Positions 17,794 to 26,629 of a DNA stretch of 64,000 nucleotides are shown piece by piece. Under the pieces are notes generated by a model, which saw nothing but the letters and a program-made list of their open reading frames with translations, made no database searches and was not told where the DNA came from. The stretch covers positions 1 to 64,000 of the forward strand of contig DATFYM010000125.1 of assembly GCA_035315065.1 (NCBI GenBank), read 5' to 3'. Each line of letters begins with the position of its first letter. Position 1 is the first letter of the stretch. The position numbers were made by a program, and so were the translations under genes. This DNA comes from DATFYM01 sp035315065. Its GTDB lineage: Bacteria > Acidobacteriota > Terriglobia > UBA7540.

Positions 17794-18171
17794 ATGCCTA
17801 AGAGAACCGGCGACTACGACGCCTGGCTCCTTGATGAGCTGGCAGACCCTCGGGTCGCCGCCAGCTACGTAAATGCAGCCATTTGCGAAGACCCGGACAT
17901 GCTGAAAGTCGCTCTCAGGAACGTAGCCAAAGCGCACACGATGAAGAAAGTCGCGGAAGAGGCCGGGGTTGCGCGCGAGAGTCTATACACGATCCTGTCT
18001 GAGTCTGGCAATCCGACATTGACCAACCTCAATGCAGTTTTGAAGGCTGTTGGACTCAGAATCGCCGTCGTTCTTGACTCAGAGGAATCAATTGTGGAGA
18101 CTCAACCTTCAGAGCCTTCAGGAATTGGCTTTGTCTCCCACGAGCAAGAAGCAGAGCTAAAAAACCGTTGA
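17794..18171 (+). CDS. HigA-like addiction-module antitoxin with helix-turn-helix
   Basis: 125 residues from ATG 17794 after GGAGAG. The body YDAWLLDELADPRVAASYVN and the helix-turn-helix MKKVAEEAGVARESLYTILS belong to the 'probable addiction module antidote' group, normally downstream of a small RelE-like toxin. No such toxin is present. The stretch MTLKLPRDFGET just upstream may be the last trace of the lost gene. A strong terminator at 18310 ends the unit. Confidence 0.75.
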   Translation: MPKRTGDYDAWLLDELADPRVAASYVNAAICEDPDMLKVALRNVAKAHTMKKVAEEAGVARESLYTILSESGNPTLTNLNAVLKAVGLRIAVVLDSEESIVETQPSEPSGIGFVSHEQEAELKNR

Positions 18172-18309
18172 CGCGCTGCATAACAAAACTGCAAGCTGTA
18201 GCTTCGACCTATGACGCAGGCACTGGCACATCACCACCACCATTCCAGCTTCGGGGCGATGTGTCGGTGGGCGCTGGCGTAGGGTGCAGACAAGGTTGAA
18301 CGAAACAAG

Positions 18310-18339
18310 GCCCGCTGACAAGAAGGTCAGCGGGCTTTT
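18310..18339 (+). terminator. Intrinsic terminator
   Basis: Perfect 10-bp stem GCCCGCTGAC/GTCAGCGGGC around AAGAAG, followed by TTTTGCTTT. Ends the antitoxin transcript. Confidence 0.85.
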
Positions 18340-18394
18340 GCTTTAATGGTGGCAGGTGACACGCTTGAATGAAAAGAATCATTTTTGAGCATGC

Positions 18395-18512
18395 GAAGCC
18401 ACGATGTTGTTGAAAACACAAGGCAGCCTGTGAGCCCGACAGCGGAAAGCCACGATGTACATGAAAACACGCGACTATCACCGGAAAGAAACGACGCTGT
18501 TGAAGAGAAATA
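18395..18512 (+). repeat. Three-copy 22-nt dispersed repeat, locus 1
   Basis: Cores at about 18395, 18446 and 18488 share AAGCCACGATGT...GAAAAC. Spacing is 51 then 42 nt. Read in one frame they give SHDVVENT, SHDVHENT and NDAVEEK-stop, separated by 9 and 6 residues. The same architecture is found at 34710-34824 on the other strand. Confidence 0.7.
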
Positions 18513-18519
18513 GGTTAGC

Positions 18520-19385
18520 CGATGTGGGGCTGGCTCGGACCTACGGAAAGGTGACGCGACTAAAAGTGAACCAAAAGGAGTAAGCCTAGTCAACCCAGCC
18601 TAGAGAAAGGCTCGACTAATATGTAATCTTATGATACCCTCAATCTGTATGATCCGGCCACAGAGATCGGTCGACGAGGATTTCTGTAACTCAGGTGGTA
18701 TTACCGCCAGAGTACATTCACCAACTGAATTCGGGACGGCACCGCAGGGTGTTACCGATATGGTACAACTGATGCAATTAACCTCGGAGTTAGTTACACA
18801 TTCCTGCCCACGTGTTGCCGGATCCCATACTGCAGATCCAGCTTCGGCAATTGCGAGGGCGCCATGCCAACGGCCAGCCCTCTCCAATTGGCAAATGGCG
18901 ATCGGCAATCGGCGAGGCGACGTTACAGCAGACGTTACACCTGCCAACATGGCAGGTGGGGATCATTGATTTTTGACGGACCGAACCCAAATTCAGCCGA
19001 CGTTTTATTGATAAAAAAGGACATCTTGGGTTGGGTTTCTGGACCGAACCCATTTAAGCCACCATATTACTGAAAATAGGCGCTTTAACTTATGGAAAGC
19101 CATCATATTATTGAAAAATATGGGAGTTAATCAGAATCTCCCGAAGAAACGATTTTAGGTCGACGCAATAAGTGCGATTGCGCGGTTTCGCCATGCCAAC
19201 GCCTCACGCGATCGGCTCATCGAGGACCGCTAAGAACGGCGCAAAGGACGGCATGAGAGCGATTTTTTCCCGTCCTGCTTTTTTGTGTGATGCCAACTCC
19301 GCGGTTCATGTCAAGCGGTAGAATGGCTGGTCACCAAGCCGTGCCTGAACTGGAGATAGGAAGGAATTGCGGAACTTGTGGCACT
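18520..19385. other. Gene-free region with degenerate repeats
   Basis: No supported gene in about 870 bp. It contains CAATTGGCAAATGGCGATCG-type words near 18890-18925, the degenerate 22-nt repeats listed next, and otherwise unexplained sequence of lower GC than the flanks. Together with the orphan antitoxins it looks like an eroded accessory spot. Confidence 0.6.
18978..19125 (+). repeat. Degenerate 22-nt dispersed repeat, locus 2
   Basis: Cores near 18995, 19057 and 19098. The last two encode SHHITENR and SHHIIEKY and lie 41 nt apart, one base short of the 42-nt interval of locus 1, so the frame is lost. GGACCGAACCCA occurs twice, 63 nt apart. Confidence 0.5.
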
Positions 19386-19514
19386 TGAAGAGTTGAAGGT
19401 CCAAGGTTGAAGGTTGAAGAGTCCAGACCCGAGGGCGTGCTCTTGACTCTTCGACCTTGAACCTTCAACGGTTCGACTTCTTCTGATGGCTGAAAGCTGT
19501 GAGCTGAGAGCTGA
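19386..19514. repeat. Inverted heptamer element, GGTTGAA type, plus GCTGAAA words
   Basis: Left arm 19386-19421 (AGGTCCAAGGTTGAAGGTTG) and right arm 19441-19480 (TTCGACCTTGAACCTTCAAC). A one-armed run of GCTGAAA/GCTGAGA words follows at 19488-19514 before hisI. Confidence 0.7.
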
Positions 19515-19527
19515 GGGAGTGTGAGAC

Positions 19528-19905
19528 GTGGACCTTAAGTTTCAGGACGGGCTGGTTCCGGCAATCGTTCAGGAGCGCCAGCGCGGTGAGGTGCTGATGC
19601 TGGGCTACATGAACGCCGAGGCTTATCAGCAGACGCTCGGCTCCGGCTTCGTCACGTTTTACAGCCGCAGCCGCGGCAAACTCTGGGTGAAGGGCGAGAC
19701 GTCCGGCCACCGGTTGCAGGTCCGCGAGGTTCGGGTCGATTGCGACCTGGACGCCATTCTGGTCCTGGTGGATATGACTGGCCCTGGCTGCTGCCATCTG
19801 GGGTACAAATCGTGCTTCTTCCGCCGCGTCACGCCGGACGGCGAAGAAATCATCGCCCAGCGGGAGTTCGATCCGGCGACGGTATACAAGAGCAGTGGCG
19901 AGTGA
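19528..19905 (+). CDS. hisI: Phosphoribosyl-AMP cyclohydrolase
   Basis: 125 residues, probable GTG start at 19528. Opens the adenine ring of PR-AMP, step 3 of histidine synthesis. The zinc and magnesium ligands are in VRVDCDLDAILVLVD and the Cys pair of GCCHLGYKSC. It lacks the HisE pyrophosphohydrolase domain of the HisIE fusion. The last residues SSGE and the TGA come from the neighbouring AGTGGCG/AGTGACA words. Confidence 0.93.
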   Translation: MDLKFQDGLVPAIVQERQRGEVLMLGYMNAEAYQQTLGSGFVTFYSRSRGKLWVKGETSGHRLQVREVRVDCDLDAILVLVDMTGPGCCHLGYKSCFFRRVTPDGEEIIAQREFDPATVYKSSGE

Positions 19906-20018
19906 CAAGTGGCGCGTAAGAGTTGGCAGTCAGCGGTCAGCAGTCGGCAGTCGGTCCAGACGACCGGCCGGACTGCGTACTGCCGGCTGCTGACTGCCGA
20001 CTCTTTCTCGCCACTAGG
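19901..20018. repeat. Nested inverted heptamer element, AGTGGCG outside, CAGTCGG inside
   Basis: Outer words AGTGGCGAGTGACAAGTGGC overlap the hisI stop and pair weakly with TCGCCACTAG near 20008. Inner arms 19925-19957 (GTCAGCAGTCGGCAGTCGG) and 19973-20003 (GCCGGCTGCTGACTGCCGAC). Confidence 0.65.
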
Positions 20019-20025
20019 AGTGGAA

Positions 20026-20898
20026 ATGAACAAACTGAAACTCGGGCTGCCCAAAGGCAGCCTTCAGGACGCTTCTCTCCAGCTTTTTCGCCGGGCGGGG
20101 TTTGAGATCACGGTGAATCCGCGTTCCTACTTTCCGCACGTCGATGACGACGAGATCGAGTGCATGTTGATTCGCGCTCAGGAGATGGCGCGCTATGTGG
20201 AAGACGGCGTGTTGGACGCCGGGCTGACGGGCAAGGACTGGATTCTCGAAAACGATGCGCGCGTGGTGGAAGTGGCCGACCTCGTATACTCCAAGCAGAC
20301 CTTCGGCAAGGTGCGCTGGGTGCTGGCGGCGCCGGAAGACTCGACGTTCCGCAGCGTGAAAGACCTGGAAGGAAAGATCATCGCTACCGAGTTAGTTAAT
20401 GTAACGACAAGATATCTAGCCAGTCATAGCGTCAAAGCCAAAGTGGAGTTCTCCTGGGGAGCGACGGAGGTGAAGCCGCCGGTGCTGGCGGACGCCATCG
20501 TCGAGGTCACGGAGACCGGCTCTTCGCTGCGCGCCAACGGACTTCGCATCATGGAGACGGTGCTCGAGTCCAACACCAAGTTCATCGCTAATTCAGCCGC
20601 CTGGGAAGACGGGTGGAAGCGCGCCAAGATCGAAACCCTGGTGATGCTCTTGCAGGGTGCCATCGAGGCAGCAGGCAAGGTGGGGCTGATGCTCAACGTG
20701 AAGCGGGCCGATCTGGAGAACGTCCTCGCCGTTCTGCCCGCTTTGAAGCGCCCCACCATTTCCAATCTGAGCGATGCGGAATGGGTGGCGGTGAACACGG
20801 TGATCGAAGAGAAGACGGTCCGGGAGATCATCCCGCGTCTCAAGGCCGCCAACGCGCAAGGGATTGTGGAGTACCCGTTGAATAAGATCGTGTTGTGA
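20026..20898 (+). CDS. hisG: ATP phosphoribosyltransferase, long form
   Basis: 290 residues from ATG 20026 after AGGAG. Commits ATP and PRPP to histidine. Begins KLKLGLPKGSLQDA. The length and the C-terminal ACT-like part (about 215-290, LNVKRADLENVLAVLPALKRPTIS) identify the histidine-inhibited long form, which needs no HisZ. Confidence 0.94.
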   Translation: MNKLKLGLPKGSLQDASLQLFRRAGFEITVNPRSYFPHVDDDEIECMLIRAQEMARYVEDGVLDAGLTGKDWILENDARVVEVADLVYSKQTFGKVRWVLAAPEDSTFRSVKDLEGKIIATELVNVTTRYLASHSVKAKVEFSWGATEVKPPVLADAIVEVTETGSSLRANGLRIMETVLESNTKFIANSAAWEDGWKRAKIETLVMLLQGAIEAAGKVGLMLNVKRADLENVLAVLPALKRPTISNLSDAEWVAVNTVIEEKTVREIIPRLKAANAQGIVEYPLNKIVL

Positions 20899-20904
20899 GG
20901 GCTG

Positions 20905-21090
20905 GAAGACAGAAGTCAGAAGACAGAAGCCAGAAGCCTGGAATCGGTAGTCGGAAGTCAGGAGTCGGAAGAAAGAGGCGAAGAAATCGATGATCAACAC
21001 CATGAGCGAACGCCTTCTTGGGTGCTCATCACTCATGGTTCATGGTTCTTCCTTCTGACTTCTGTCTTCTGACTTCCGTCTCCTCTTAAC
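20905..21090. repeat. Inverted heptamer element, CAGAAGT type
   Basis: Left arm 20910-20975 has CAGAAGT/CAGAAGA/CAGAAGC then GTCGGAAGTCAGGAGTCGG. Right arm 21045-21088 reads CTTCTGACTTCTGTCTTCTG. The centre holds a smaller ATGAGC.../...ACTCATGG pair. Confidence 0.7.
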
Positions 21091-21093
21091 AAC

Positions 21094-22374
21094 ATGCTTC
21101 GCATCATCCGCAGCACCGACAAACCGCGAATCGCACGCTTGCTGGAAACACGCCGAGCACAGCTTGAGCAAGCCGAGGTGGTGGCGCGCCGCATTCTGGA
21201 AGACGTTCGCCGGAACGGTGACGCGGCGCTGGTGCGGCTGACGCGGCGGTTCGAGAAGATCGACCTCCGCAAGGTCGGGTTCACCGTCAGCGAGGCGGAG
21301 ATTCAGGAGGCGTGCGACCAGGCCTCTCCGGACTTCAAGCGGGCGATAGGCCTCGCGGCGAAGAATATCCGGGCCACGGCGCGCCGCCAGTTGCCGCGCC
21401 CGTGGCGGGCCTCCAACGGCGCCGGCGTCGAGGTGAGCCAGATTGTTCGCCCCCTCGATCGCGTGGCTTGCTATGTTCCCGGTGGACGTTTCCCGTTGCC
21501 TTCCACCGTCCTTATGAGCGTCATCCCCGCCCAGGTGGTGGGTGTGCGCGAGGTGGTGGTGACGTCGCCGCGCCCTGCGCCGGCGGTGCTGGTGGCGGCG
21601 CATCTCTTGGGCATGAATAAGGTCTTTCGGCTGGGCGGCGCGCAGGCGATTGCCGCCTTCGCCTACGGCACCGAGAGCGTACCAGCCGCCGACAAGATCG
21701 TCGGCCCCGGCAACCGTTACGTGGCGGCGGCGAAGAAACTCGTGGCGGGCGAATGTGGCATCGACTTCGTCGCCGGCCCCAGCGAGTTGGTGGTGGTCGG
21801 ATCCCGCGGGCACGCCGCATGGATTGCAGCGGACCTGGTGGCGCAGGCCGAGCACGACCCCGATGCGGTGGCGATCTTCATTACTTCCTCAGCGGAATTG
21901 GCGCGGAAAGTACAAGCCGCGGTCGGCGAGATCCTGGTGAAAGAGTTCAGGCGAAGCCTGCCGGTGGCGGAGCAGTCGATTGCGGGCCAGGGAGCGATCA
22001 TTTTGACGCGCGATCTGGGCGAATCAGTGGACTTGGTGAATCGTCTGGCGCCGGAACACCTCACGCTGCTCGACGACGCGGCGGAAGCGCTCGACCGCAT
22101 TCACTCCGCGGGCTCCATCTTTCTTGGCAGCTACAGCGCCGTGGCGGCGGGCGACTATGCCTCGGGCCCGAATCACATCCTGCCCACCGGCGGCGCCGCG
22201 CGTTTGAGCGGCGGCTTGAGCGCGGCCGACTTTGTAAAGAGGATCTCCGTGCAGCGACTCAGCCGGGCGGGACTGGCGCGACTGAGAGGCGCCATCGTGA
22301 CGCTGGCCAAGAGCGAAGGCCTCAAAGCTCACGCTTACTCGGTGGAAACGAGGTTCAGAAGAATTGACGATTGA
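21094..22374 (+). CDS. hisD: Histidinol dehydrogenase
   Basis: 426 residues. Oxidises histidinol to histidine in two NAD steps. Zinc and catalytic motifs are present: AGPSELVVV, AQAEHDPDA and NRLAPEHL. The end of the protein (ArgIleAspAsp, then TGA) is written by the TTGACGATTGACGA words that follow, so the stop codon is repeat-derived. Confidence 0.95.
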   Translation: MLRIIRSTDKPRIARLLETRRAQLEQAEVVARRILEDVRRNGDAALVRLTRRFEKIDLRKVGFTVSEAEIQEACDQASPDFKRAIGLAAKNIRATARRQLPRPWRASNGAGVEVSQIVRPLDRVACYVPGGRFPLPSTVLMSVIPAQVVGVREVVVTSPRPAPAVLVAAHLLGMNKVFRLGGAQAIAAFAYGTESVPAADKIVGPGNRYVAAAKKLVAGECGIDFVAGPSELVVVGSRGHAAWIAADLVAQAEHDPDAVAIFITSSAELARKVQAAVGEILVKEFRRSLPVAEQSIAGQGAIILTRDLGESVDLVNRLAPEHLTLLDDAAEALDRIHSAGSIFLGSYSAVAAGDYASGPNHILPTGGAARLSGGLSAADFVKRISVQRLSRAGLARLRGAIVTLAKSEGLKAHAYSVETRFRRIDD

Positions 22375-22500
22375 CGATTGACGATTGACGATTGCAAAAG
22401 CGGCTCATTGACGATTGTGATGCCATACTGGAAGGGCGCGCGGCTTGCCTAGTCTTCTCTCCCAATCGTCAATCGTCAATCGTCAATCTGCAATCGGCAG
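22362..22500. repeat. Inverted heptamer element, TTGACGA type
   Basis: Four exact TTGACGA words at 22364-22396, overlapping the hisD stop, one more at 22409, and complementary TCAATCG words at 22463-22490. One of the cleanest members of the family. Confidence 0.8.
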
Positions 22501-22523
22501 TTCTTTGTCGGTTGAAGGCTATC

Positions 22524-23657
22524 ATGGCGCTCCAAGTCAGGCCCCGCAAGTCGGTGACGCGGCTGCCGAAATACCATCCGCCTCTCGAAGGGCGCGCCGG
22601 CAAGCTGCGTCTCGACTTCAATGAGAATACCGTCGGTTGCGCCCCTGCCGTGGTCCGTGCGCTACGCCGGACGCTCGATGCCGACGGGCTGTCGCGTTAC
22701 CCCGAATACGAGGAGGCTCGCGAAATCCTGGCGAAGTACTTTGGCGTCTCGGCTAACGAACTGCTGATGACGAACGGCATCGACGACGCCATCAAGCTGA
22801 TCTGCGATACATTCGTGGATCCCGGCGACGAGTTGGTGATCCCCGCGCCCACCTTTTCCATGTACCAGTTCTTCCAGGCGGTGGCGGCAGGCAAGACGAG
22901 GCTGGTGCCCTACGATGACCGGGTACGACTACCGGCGACCAGCATCATCAAGGCGGTCACTCGCCGCACTCGATGGATGGCACTCGCCAATCCCAACAAT
23001 CCCACCGGAACCTTGATCCCCAAGGGCGATTTGCGCGCTATACTGCGCGCCTCGCCCAGGGTGGTCGTACTGGTGGACGAAGCCTACTTTGATTTTTCGG
23101 GCGAAACCGTGCTTCCCTGGATTCACGAGTTTTCGAACCTCATCGTCGCGCGAACGTTTTCCAAAGGCCATGGGCTCGCCGGTGTTCGGCTCGGAGTCCT
23201 CATCGCTAATGTAGAGTTGGCCGGCCTGATGCGGCGGGCCCATGCTGTTTTCCCGGTCAATTCCTTCGCGCTGGTTTGTGCGCTGGAGGCCATCCGGCAA
23301 GAGGACTATGTGCGGCGTTATGCTGCCACCATCTGCGCCAATCGCGAGCTGTTGTGCGCGCGCCTGGAAAAGATGGGCGTCTCGTACCTGCCGAGCGCGG
23401 CCAACTTCGTTTTCGTGCGAGTAGGCGATCGCGCGCCGGAAATCGCGCGGCGTCTGCGCGAGCAGGACATCCTGGTGCGCGACTGGAGCCACGATCGTCA
23501 CCTGAAGCATTACCTCCGGCTGACCGTCGGCAGCGACGCCCAGACTCGCCGCTTGGCCCGGCAATTCGAGCTGTTGCGGCCGTTAATGGACATCGGAAAT
23601 CACGCGAGCGCCTGGCGGGATTTGATCAACTATTCTCCCAAGGAGCGGTTTGCATGA
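22524..23657 (+). CDS. hisC: Histidinol-phosphate aminotransferase
   Basis: 377 residues from ATG 22524. PLP enzyme of fold type I: LDFNENTVGCAP at the start, NPNNPTGTLI, DEAYFDFSG and the PLP lysine in ARTFSKGHGLAG. Overlaps hisB by four bases (ATGA), so the two are translationally coupled. Confidence 0.94.
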   Translation: MALQVRPRKSVTRLPKYHPPLEGRAGKLRLDFNENTVGCAPAVVRALRRTLDADGLSRYPEYEEAREILAKYFGVSANELLMTNGIDDAIKLICDTFVDPGDELVIPAPTFSMYQFFQAVAAGKTRLVPYDDRVRLPATSIIKAVTRRTRWMALANPNNPTGTLIPKGDLRAILRASPRVVVLVDEAYFDFSGETVLPWIHEFSNLIVARTFSKGHGLAGVRLGVLIANVELAGLMRRAHAVFPVNSFALVCALEAIRQEDYVRRYAATICANRELLCARLEKMGVSYLPSAANFVFVRVGDRAPEIARRLREQDILVRDWSHDRHLKHYLRLTVGSDAQTRRLARQFELLRPLMDIGNHASAWRDLINYSPKERFA

Positions 23658-24247
23658 AGGCACGGCGGGCGACGATCCACCGCGAGACGACGGAAACCGA
23701 TATCCGCGCCAGCTTGAATATCGATGGCCGCGGCCGCTATCAGGTCTCCACGGGTATCCGCTTTCTCGACCATATGCTGGAATTGTTCACGCGCCACGGC
23801 GGCTTTGACCTGAGCGTCGAAGCGCACGGCGATTTGGACGTAGACCAGCACCACACGGTGGAAGACCTCGGTCTGGTGCTGGGGCAGACGCTACGCGAGG
23901 CGCTCGGCGACAAGAAGGGCATCAATCGCGCCGGCTACTTCATCATGCCGATGGACGAGACCTTGGCTCTCGCCGCCATCGACTTGAGTGGCCGTCCCTA
24001 TCTCGTGCTGCACGCTCCGATCAAGACGCGCACCGTCGGCGACCTTCAGACGGAGTTGCTGGAGGACTTCTTCCAGGCCTTCGCCACCGCGGCAGCCGCC
24101 AATGTCCACTTGAAGGTCGCTTACGGCCGCTCGAGTCACCACGCGGTGGAGGCGCTGTTCAAAGCCTTCGCGCGCGCCTTACGATACGCTTGTTCGCGCG
24201 ACTCGCGCCTCAAGCGCCAACTTCCCTCCACCAAGGGCTTGCTATGA
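23654..24247 (+). CDS. hisB: Imidazoleglycerol-phosphate dehydratase
   Basis: 197 residues, the dehydratase alone without a phosphatase domain. Mn-binding motifs FLDHMLELFTRHGG, DVDQHHTVEDLG and GRSSHHAVEALFK are all there. Coupled to hisC and hisH by ATGA overlaps on both sides. The histidinol-phosphate phosphatase must be elsewhere. Confidence 0.96.
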   Translation: MKARRATIHRETTETDIRASLNIDGRGRYQVSTGIRFLDHMLELFTRHGGFDLSVEAHGDLDVDQHHTVEDLGLVLGQTLREALGDKKGINRAGYFIMPMDETLALAAIDLSGRPYLVLHAPIKTRTVGDLQTELLEDFFQAFATAAAANVHLKVAYGRSSHHAVEALFKAFARALRYACSRDSRLKRQLPSTKGLL

Positions 24248-24858
24248 TCGCGCTGCTCGATTACGGCGCCGGCAACACGGGCTCGGTCCTGCGGGCGGTC
24301 CAGTATCTCGGACATCAGGCATGTATCGTCGACCGCGCGGAGCAACTCGCGACGGCGAGCAAGATCATTTTCCCCGGTCAGGGGCACTTTGCCACGATGA
24401 TGCAGGCACTCGAAGAACACCGATTGATGGAGCCGCTGAGGAAGGTGCTGGAGGAGGCGAAGCCGTTTCTTGGAATCTGCCTCGGCTTGCAAGCGCTTTA
24501 TGAAGGAAGCGATGAAGCGCCCGGGCTTCCGGGCCTGGGAATTCTGCCGGGGCGTGTCCGTCGCTTTGAAGGTGTGTTCAAAGTGCCGCACGTCGGCTGG
24601 AGCCAGCTTGAAATCAGTCAGGACGGCGCGCCGGAGAGTGGCCTGCTGCGAGGCATTCCGGATCGCAGCTTCGTCTATTACTGCCACTCGTATTATGGGC
24701 CCCAGACTAGGGAGTCCGTCGCCGTCACCGATTACGGGCAGCGCTTCGCCGCCGCGGTCGAGATGGGCGAGTCGCGTCGACTGTGGGCGGTGCAGTTCCA
24801 TCCCGAGAAATCAGGTGAGGTGGGCTTGCGCGTACTCAAGAACTTTTTGGAGCTTTGA
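24244..24858 (+). CDS. hisH: Imidazole glycerol phosphate synthase, glutaminase subunit
   Basis: 204 residues. Class I glutamine amidotransferase with nucleophile Cys in FLGICLGLQALYEGS and the His-Glu pair in VQFHPEKSG. Supplies ammonia to HisF, whose gene follows after a repeat-filled gap of 135 bp. Confidence 0.95.
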   Translation: MIALLDYGAGNTGSVLRAVQYLGHQACIVDRAEQLATASKIIFPGQGHFATMMQALEEHRLMEPLRKVLEEAKPFLGICLGLQALYEGSDEAPGLPGLGILPGRVRRFEGVFKVPHVGWSQLEISQDGAPESGLLRGIPDRSFVYYCHSYYGPQTRESVAVTDYGQRFAAAVEMGESRRLWAVQFHPEKSGEVGLRVLKNFLEL

Positions 24859-24865
24859 AGGTGCT

Positions 24866-24990
24866 GTCTGTTGTCCGTGGTCAGTTGTCCGTTGCTAAAC
24901 AACGGGCTCTTTGGCCGGTGAGAGCTCGTTGGAATCTTGGCTGACCAGGCGGCGACGCGCGGCGACGGACAACGGACCACGGACCACTGA
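24866..24990. repeat. Inverted heptamer element, TTGTCCG type
   Basis: Left arm 24867-24897 (TTGTCCGTGGTCAGTTGTCC) and right arm 24962-24990 (GACGGACAACGGACCACGGA). Fills the hisH-hisF gap. Confidence 0.75.
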
Positions 24991-24993
24991 CAA

Positions 24994-25821
24994 ATGTTCG
25001 CAAAACGAATCATTCCCTGTCTCGATTGCAAGGACGGCCGCGTGGTGAAGGGTGTCCGCTTCGTGGACCTGCGCGACGCCGGCGATCCCGGGGACCTGGC
25101 GGAAATTTACAATCGCGCGGGCGCGGATGAACTCGTGATGCTGGATATCTCGGCATCGCGCGAGGGTCGGGCGACGCTCATGGACACAGTGAATCGCGTG
25201 GCGCGACGGCTGTTCATTCCTCTTACGGTGGGCGGAGGGGTGCGCGCCGTGGATGACGCGCGGCGGTTGTTGGCGGCGGGCGCGGACAAGGTGGCGATCA
25301 ACACTGCGGCGGTCGAGACGCCGGATTTGATCGGCGAACTGGCGACGCGGTTCGGAAGCCAGGCGGTAGTCGTGGCGATTGACGCACGACGCAGCGCCGT
25401 GAGCGAGAGCGCGAACGAGGCAACCCGTTGGCGAGTGCTCACCTACGGAGGTACGCACGAGACGGAGCTGGATGCCGTCGAGTGGGCCGGCCGGGTCGAA
25501 TCCCTCGGTGCAGGAGAAATCCTGCTGACTTCCATGGACGCGGACGGCACGCAGTCGGGGTTCGACTGCGAATTGACTTCCACGGTCTCGCACGCCGTCC
25601 ACATTCCGGTGATCGCTTCGGGCGGAGCAGGTTCGCCCGCCCACTTTGCGGAGGTCTTTCTGCGTGGCGCTGCCGACGCGGCGCTCGCGGCCTCCATTTT
25701 TCACTTCGATCAGCACACCATTCGCGGACTGAAGGAGTATCTGAGCGCGGCGGGTGTGCCGATGCGGTTGTGCGAAGTAGTCGAAAGTCGAAGGCCAGAA
25801 GCAGTGGCGAGTGGCGAGTGA
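24994..25821 (+). CDS. hisF: Imidazole glycerol phosphate synthase, cyclase subunit, with repeat-derived tail
   Basis: 275 residues, a TIM barrel. Catalytic acids lie in RIIPCLDCKDGRVVKG and VVAIDARR. Normal HisF ends near the GVPMRL strand (about residue 259). Here some 16 further residues (from CEVVESRR to VASGE) are encoded by GTCGAAA and GTGGCGA words, and the TGA is part of a GAGTGACGAGTGA word run. Function is probably unaffected because the tail lies outside the barrel. Confidence 0.94.
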   Translation: MFAKRIIPCLDCKDGRVVKGVRFVDLRDAGDPGDLAEIYNRAGADELVMLDISASREGRATLMDTVNRVARRLFIPLTVGGGVRAVDDARRLLAAGADKVAINTAAVETPDLIGELATRFGSQAVVVAIDARRSAVSESANEATRWRVLTYGGTHETELDAVEWAGRVESLGAGEILLTSMDADGTQSGFDCELTSTVSHAVHIPVIASGGAGSPAHFAEVFLRGAADAALAASIFHFDQHTIRGLKEYLSAAGVPMRLCEVVESRRPEAVASGE

Positions 25822-25928
25822 CGAGTGACGAGAAGACGGTTTCGGTTTTGTCTTCGTCTTCGCTAGCCACTCGCCACCAGCCACTAGCCACTGCTTTCGA
25901 CCTTCAACCTTCGACTCTTCGACTGGCT
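25787..25928. repeat. Nested inverted heptamer element, GTCGAAA outside, GTGGCGA inside
   Basis: Outer arms GTCGAAAGTCGAAGG (25779-25793) and CTTTCGACCTTCAACCTTCG (25893-25925). Inner arms AGTGGCGAGTGGCGAGTGAC (25803-25830) and CTAGCCACTCGCCACCAGCC (25864-25890). The left arms encode the hisF tail. Confidence 0.8.
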
Positions 25929-25932
25929 TTCA

Positions 25933-26622
25933 ATGATTATTCCGTGCATCGATCTGATGGGTCGGAAAGTGGTCCAGCTTGTTCAGGGCAACGAGCATCG
26001 AAAAGCTCTGGAATTGCCGGACCCGCTAGCCGTCCTCGAGAAATTCGGCGGCTACCGCGAGCTCCAGGTGATCGACCTCGACGCCGCCATGGGACGCGAG
26101 CCGCAAGCCGATATTGTCCGTCAGCTCTGTCAACGCAAACCGTGCCGTATCGGCGGTGGCATTCGCTCGATTGATCGAGCGCGCGAGGTGGTGAGCGACG
26201 GTGCGAGTAAGGTGATCATCGGCAGCGCGGCCTTCACGCCGCAAGGAATCAACGATGGGTTTCTGAAAGAACTATCGGGTGTGGTACCGCGCGAGAAGAT
26301 CATGATTGCGGTCGACTGCGTTGGCGACCGCGTAGCGATTCACGGTTGGAAGACCGTCCTGCCGGTCACGGCCCGCGAGGCTCTGCCGCAGCTCGAGCCT
26401 TACTGCTCCGAGTTTCTCTCGACGTGCATCGATGTAGAAGGCCAACTGCGGGGTACCAACCTCGCTTGGTTTCGTACTCTGCGCTCGGCGACTCAGTTGC
26501 CGATCACCGCAGCGGGAGGCATTACGACCAGCGAAGAAATCGTGGCGCTCGAAGCTATGGGAATGAACGCGGCGCTTGGAATGTCGATCTACCGGGAGGT
26601 CTTCCCGGAGTTGTTCCGGTAG
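25933..26622 (+). CDS. hisA: ProFAR isomerase (HisA)
   Basis: 229 residues, a TIM barrel related to HisF. Catalytic Asp residues sit in MIIPCIDLMGRKVV and MIAVDCVGD. The usual bacterial TDIxxDG motif is not seen. Its place is taken by STCIDVEGQLRGTN, which to my eye resembles the form in eukaryotic HIS6 proteins. Placement after hisF confirms the role. Last his gene here. Confidence 0.88.
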   Translation: MIIPCIDLMGRKVVQLVQGNEHRKALELPDPLAVLEKFGGYRELQVIDLDAAMGREPQADIVRQLCQRKPCRIGGGIRSIDRAREVVSDGASKVIIGSAAFTPQGINDGFLKELSGVVPREKIMIAVDCVGDRVAIHGWKTVLPVTAREALPQLEPYCSEFLSTCIDVEGQLRGTNLAWFRTLRSATQLPITAAGGITTSEEIVALEAMGMNAALGMSIYREVFPELFR

Positions 26623-26629
26623 GCGGGAC

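Noticed and set aside
18395..18512. CRISPR-like array (cores separated by short spacers)
   Set aside because: Only three cores, unequal spacing of 51 and 42, spacers of 20-29 nt, divergent cores and no cas gene anywhere in the window.
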